In this document: positions 41,001 through 42,092 of the stretch, piece by piece
Layout of the letters: every line of letters begins with the position of its first letter
Position numbering within the stretch: position 1 is the first letter of the stretch
Source of the DNA: SNAP01 sp049671745
Lineage (GTDB): Bacteria > Bacteroidota > Bacteroidia > Bacteroidales > Marinifilaceae
Direction of reading: 5' to 3'
DNA: 42,092 nt
Assembly: GCA_049671745.1 (NCBI GenBank)
Contig: JBATVL010000061.1
Coordinates: forward strand, 1 to 42,092
Translations under genes and position numbers: made by a program
The notes under the pieces: model-generated
Seen by the model: only the letters and a program-made list of their open reading frames with translations
What the model was told of the DNA's origin: nothing
Databases searched by the model: none

Positions 41001-42092
41001 AGAATAATAAACTGCCCAAAGAAAGCAGAGTTCATCATCTTAGATGCAGAATGTTTAACTATATCATCCATGCTTTCTCTCTGTACTTTGTTTTTTCTCA
41101 TCCTATGAGAGATTGTGGCGACAACCGATTCTACAATAATAACTGAACCATCAACAATAATACCAAAATCAATAGCCCCAAGGCTCATAAGATTGGCCCA
41201 TACTCCTGTGATTTTCATCATTATAAGAGCAAAAAACAAAGAAAGTGGTATAGTAGAAGCAACAATAAGTCCACCTCTCCAGTTACCAAGTAGAATAACA
41301 AGTATGAAAATTACAATAAGAGCACCCTCAACAAGATTACCAGATACAGTAGAAATAGTTTGTTTAATAAGAGAACTTCTATCAAGAAAAGGTTCTATGC
41401 TAACTCCTTCAGGAAGAGTCTTCTGTATACTCTCTATTCTGTCTTTTATATTCTCAATAACTTCATTAGAATTTGCATCCTTAAGCATCATTATAATGCC
41501 TCCAACAGCTTCCCCTTCTCCATTTTTTGTAAGAGCACCATAACGAATAGCAGTAGAATAATTTACCTCTGCAACATCTTTAATAAGAACAGGAGTATTG
41601 TCTCTAAGAGTAATTACAATATTCTTTAAATCGTCTATAGATCGTGCTAATCCTTCTCCTCTAATATAATTTGCTTTATAATCTTTCTCTATATATGCAC
41701 CCCCAGTATTTTGATTGTTTTTCTCAAGAGCCTCAAAAATAGAAGCAATGCTAATATTCATAGCTTGTAATCTATTGGGATCAAACTTAATCTCATATTG
41801 TTTAATACTTCCGCCCATAGAGTTAACCTCTACAACTCCCGAAAGCATAGCCATCTGACGTTTTATTATCCAATCCTGAATGCTTCTTAGATCTGTAGGA
41901 GAATACTTTCCTTTGTGTTCCTTATCTACTTCAAGAGTATATTGATATATTTCTCCAAGTCCGGTAGATATTGGTCCCATGAATGTATCTCCAAACCCTT
42001 TAGGTATACTTTTTCTAACCTCAGTAAGTTTTTCAGAAACTAATTGACGAGGAGCAAGAGTTCCCATATCATCCTTAAAGACAACAGTAACT
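38042..42092 (-). CDS. CusA/CzcA heavy-metal RND pump fused to a TolC-like outer-membrane factor (5-prime partial)
   Basis: The frame is open to the window edge (VTVVFKDDM before the first visible Met at 42067), so roughly 100 N-terminal residues are missing. About 950 residues are RND pump of the CusA/CzcA group. The transmembrane signature GAIDFGIIVDGSVIIVE carries the proton-relay Asp residues, and a second membrane block has GVAVLNGLVLINSY. From about 39200 down, the protein continues without a stop through a hydrophobic segment ending NPVNAQ, which looks like a retained signal peptide. It then enters a TolC/OEP domain of about 385 residues with coiled-coil helices (ANYPSLKRADLKIQKEEALK...). 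Such pump-outer-membrane-factor fusions are known in Bacteroidota. The adaptor gene follows. Confidence 0.9.
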   Translation of the reverse strand, partial: VTVVFKDDMGTLAPRQLVSEKLTEVRKSIPKGFGDTFMGPISTGLGEIYQYTLEVDKEHKGKYSPTDLRSIQDWIIKRQMAMLSGVVEVNSMGGSIKQYEIKFDPNRLQAMNISIASIFEALEKNNQNTGGAYIEKDYKANYIRGEGLARSIDDLKNIVITLRDNTPVLIKDVAEVNYSTAIRYGALTKNGEGEAVGGIIMMLKDANSNEVIENIKDRIESIQKTLPEGVSIEPFLDRSSLIKQTISTVSGNLVEGALIVIFILVILLGNWRGGLIVASTIPLSLFFALIMMKITGVWANLMSLGAIDFGIIVDGSVIIVESVVATISHRMRKNKVQRESMDDIVKHSASKMMNSAFFGQFIILIVFIPILALEGVEGKMFKPMALTFAYAVLGAMILCLTYVPMISSLFLKFPKNEKKSWGDKFVLYLENAFEPILKFALKKGKWILSAAIALLILSGAIFANMGGEFIPQLDEGDIAFHALLKPGTSLSETIKTTTRLEKMLKDKFPEIEQIISRIGVADVPTDPMPMDIADVFVIMKDKGDWTSAETKDEMIDKMKACVNTLPGVNYEFTQPMEMRFNELLTGVREDIAIKLFGEDLDILAQKAEEMGKIIAGTEGVADMKVEATSGLPQITVNYDREKLARYGLSIEHMNTVLSTAFAGSEAGVVFEGEKRFDIVVRLEPKYRQNIDDIKKLRVALDNGNQIPMEEVANISYTPGPMQITRENTNRRTYIGINVRGRDIASLVKEIKGKLDAKLKLPPGYYIRYGGAFENLERAKNKLNFVLPLVLLLIFLMIFFALRSMKQSIMIFGAIPLATIGGIIALEIRGMPFSISAGVGFIVLFGVAVLNGLVLINSYNDLKKEDMPLMQRILTGTRHRIRPILLTASTDVLGFLPMAISTGSGAEVQRPLATVVIGGLFTSTLLTLILLPILYKWMEERKRSRLAKAPIIASLFVLISLGFVNPVNAQDNKTTLKQAIANANANYPSLKRADLKIQKEEALKGTAIDLGSTSLSTSVDNRSNSGNGDKTNLGIEQSDIDIFTIISKTKLQNRKIEAAKQWKVYNESELEMHVRIAWFNAYISKENYKLAVRLDSIYSDFEHVAKIRMETQAASKLEYLNAHNKSYLVKINLLNAKNSYNQAISELNYLTIVPNIDISEEIDIRFIKFDINDRSYLKNPLLLSFLSEIEVGKAEVKAQYSEFLPKFNLGYAFQSTPDTKNLYGFSVGISFPLWFLPQRARLKAAKKDVELLELDKLEQELDMIRKWDVSIKEYEKQEVALKFYKNEALDLSKEQIKAAQIAYKEGHIDYINFSQNLEDALNIETGYIETLGQFFKSQTDLLFLSGNFNK

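Noticed and set aside
41115..41543. 142-codon plus-strand open frame
   Set aside because: It lies wholly opposite the CusA-type pump, whose motifs are unmistakable; no promoter or family features.
1..42092. CRISPR arrays, insertion sequences, prophage or integrase genes
   Set aside because: No regularly spaced direct repeats, transposase, integrase or phage genes were seen in any part of the window.

Overview
The window is AT-rich DNA (roughly 30 percent GC by eye) from a Bacteroidota bacterium, most likely an anaerobic Bacteroidales. The reasons are: TAnnTTTG-type -7 promoter boxes in front of most transcription units, no Shine-Dalgarno pattern, cysteine peptidases ending in type IX secretion (T9SS) C-terminal domains, many lipoproteins, a FeoA-FeoB fusion, a PUR-alpha/DUF3276 protein, a DUF5686 outer-membrane protein, an M64 peptidase, PPi-type phosphofructokinase, NfnAB and the hybrid cluster protein. 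T9SS cargo argues against a typical Bacteroides. No mobile element, CRISPR array or prophage is visible.

Region 1 (1-9900) is the accessory part. After a small minus-strand gene come two related plus-strand modules. Module A (767-4671) encodes two Big_2-domain lipoproteins, a papain-like (C1A) T9SS-secreted cysteine peptidase and a small lipoprotein. Module B (4893-9871) encodes a two-Big_2 lipoprotein, a paralogous peptidase, a paralogous small lipoprotein and a four-Big_2 lipoprotein with a FISUMP head. Both peptidases carry a canonical EF-hand calcium loop between the catalytic His and Asn and have almost no room for a propeptide. Each is followed within 2-3 nt by one of the paired small lipoproteins, which I propose as candidate inhibitors or chaperones. 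This is the most novel-looking content of the window.

Region 2 (9979-15024) holds a DUF5686 outer-membrane protein, an M64 metallopeptidase, MTA/SAH nucleosidase and a small membrane protein. Region 3 (15219-23903) holds a PUR-alpha-like protein, a conserved hypothetical, FeoAB with its 50-residue Cys-rich partner, a LysM/periplasmic-binding protein, the NfnAB flavin complex and a SUI1/YciH protein. Region 4 (24001-27694) holds a DUF4097-like exported protein, a CarboxypepD_reg-like exported protein, tRNA-Lys(TTT), and an RRM protein plus cold-shock protein behind a long leader.

Region 5 (27731-30600) is a nitrosative-stress/redox pair, hcp and a ferredoxin-type protein. Each lies behind a CRP/FNR-type dyad at exactly the same distance from a -7 box. 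Region 6 (30750-33942) holds PPi-PFK, a DEAD-box helicase and a DUF7935-like protein. Region 7 (34015-36807) is a housekeeping operon: NlpC/P60, Nudix, WbqC and ispE. Region 8 (36823-42092) is a CusA/CzcA metal-efflux pump fused to its TolC-like outer-membrane factor, with the adaptor downstream; the pump gene runs off the window end. Rho-independent terminators with clear stems separate most units.
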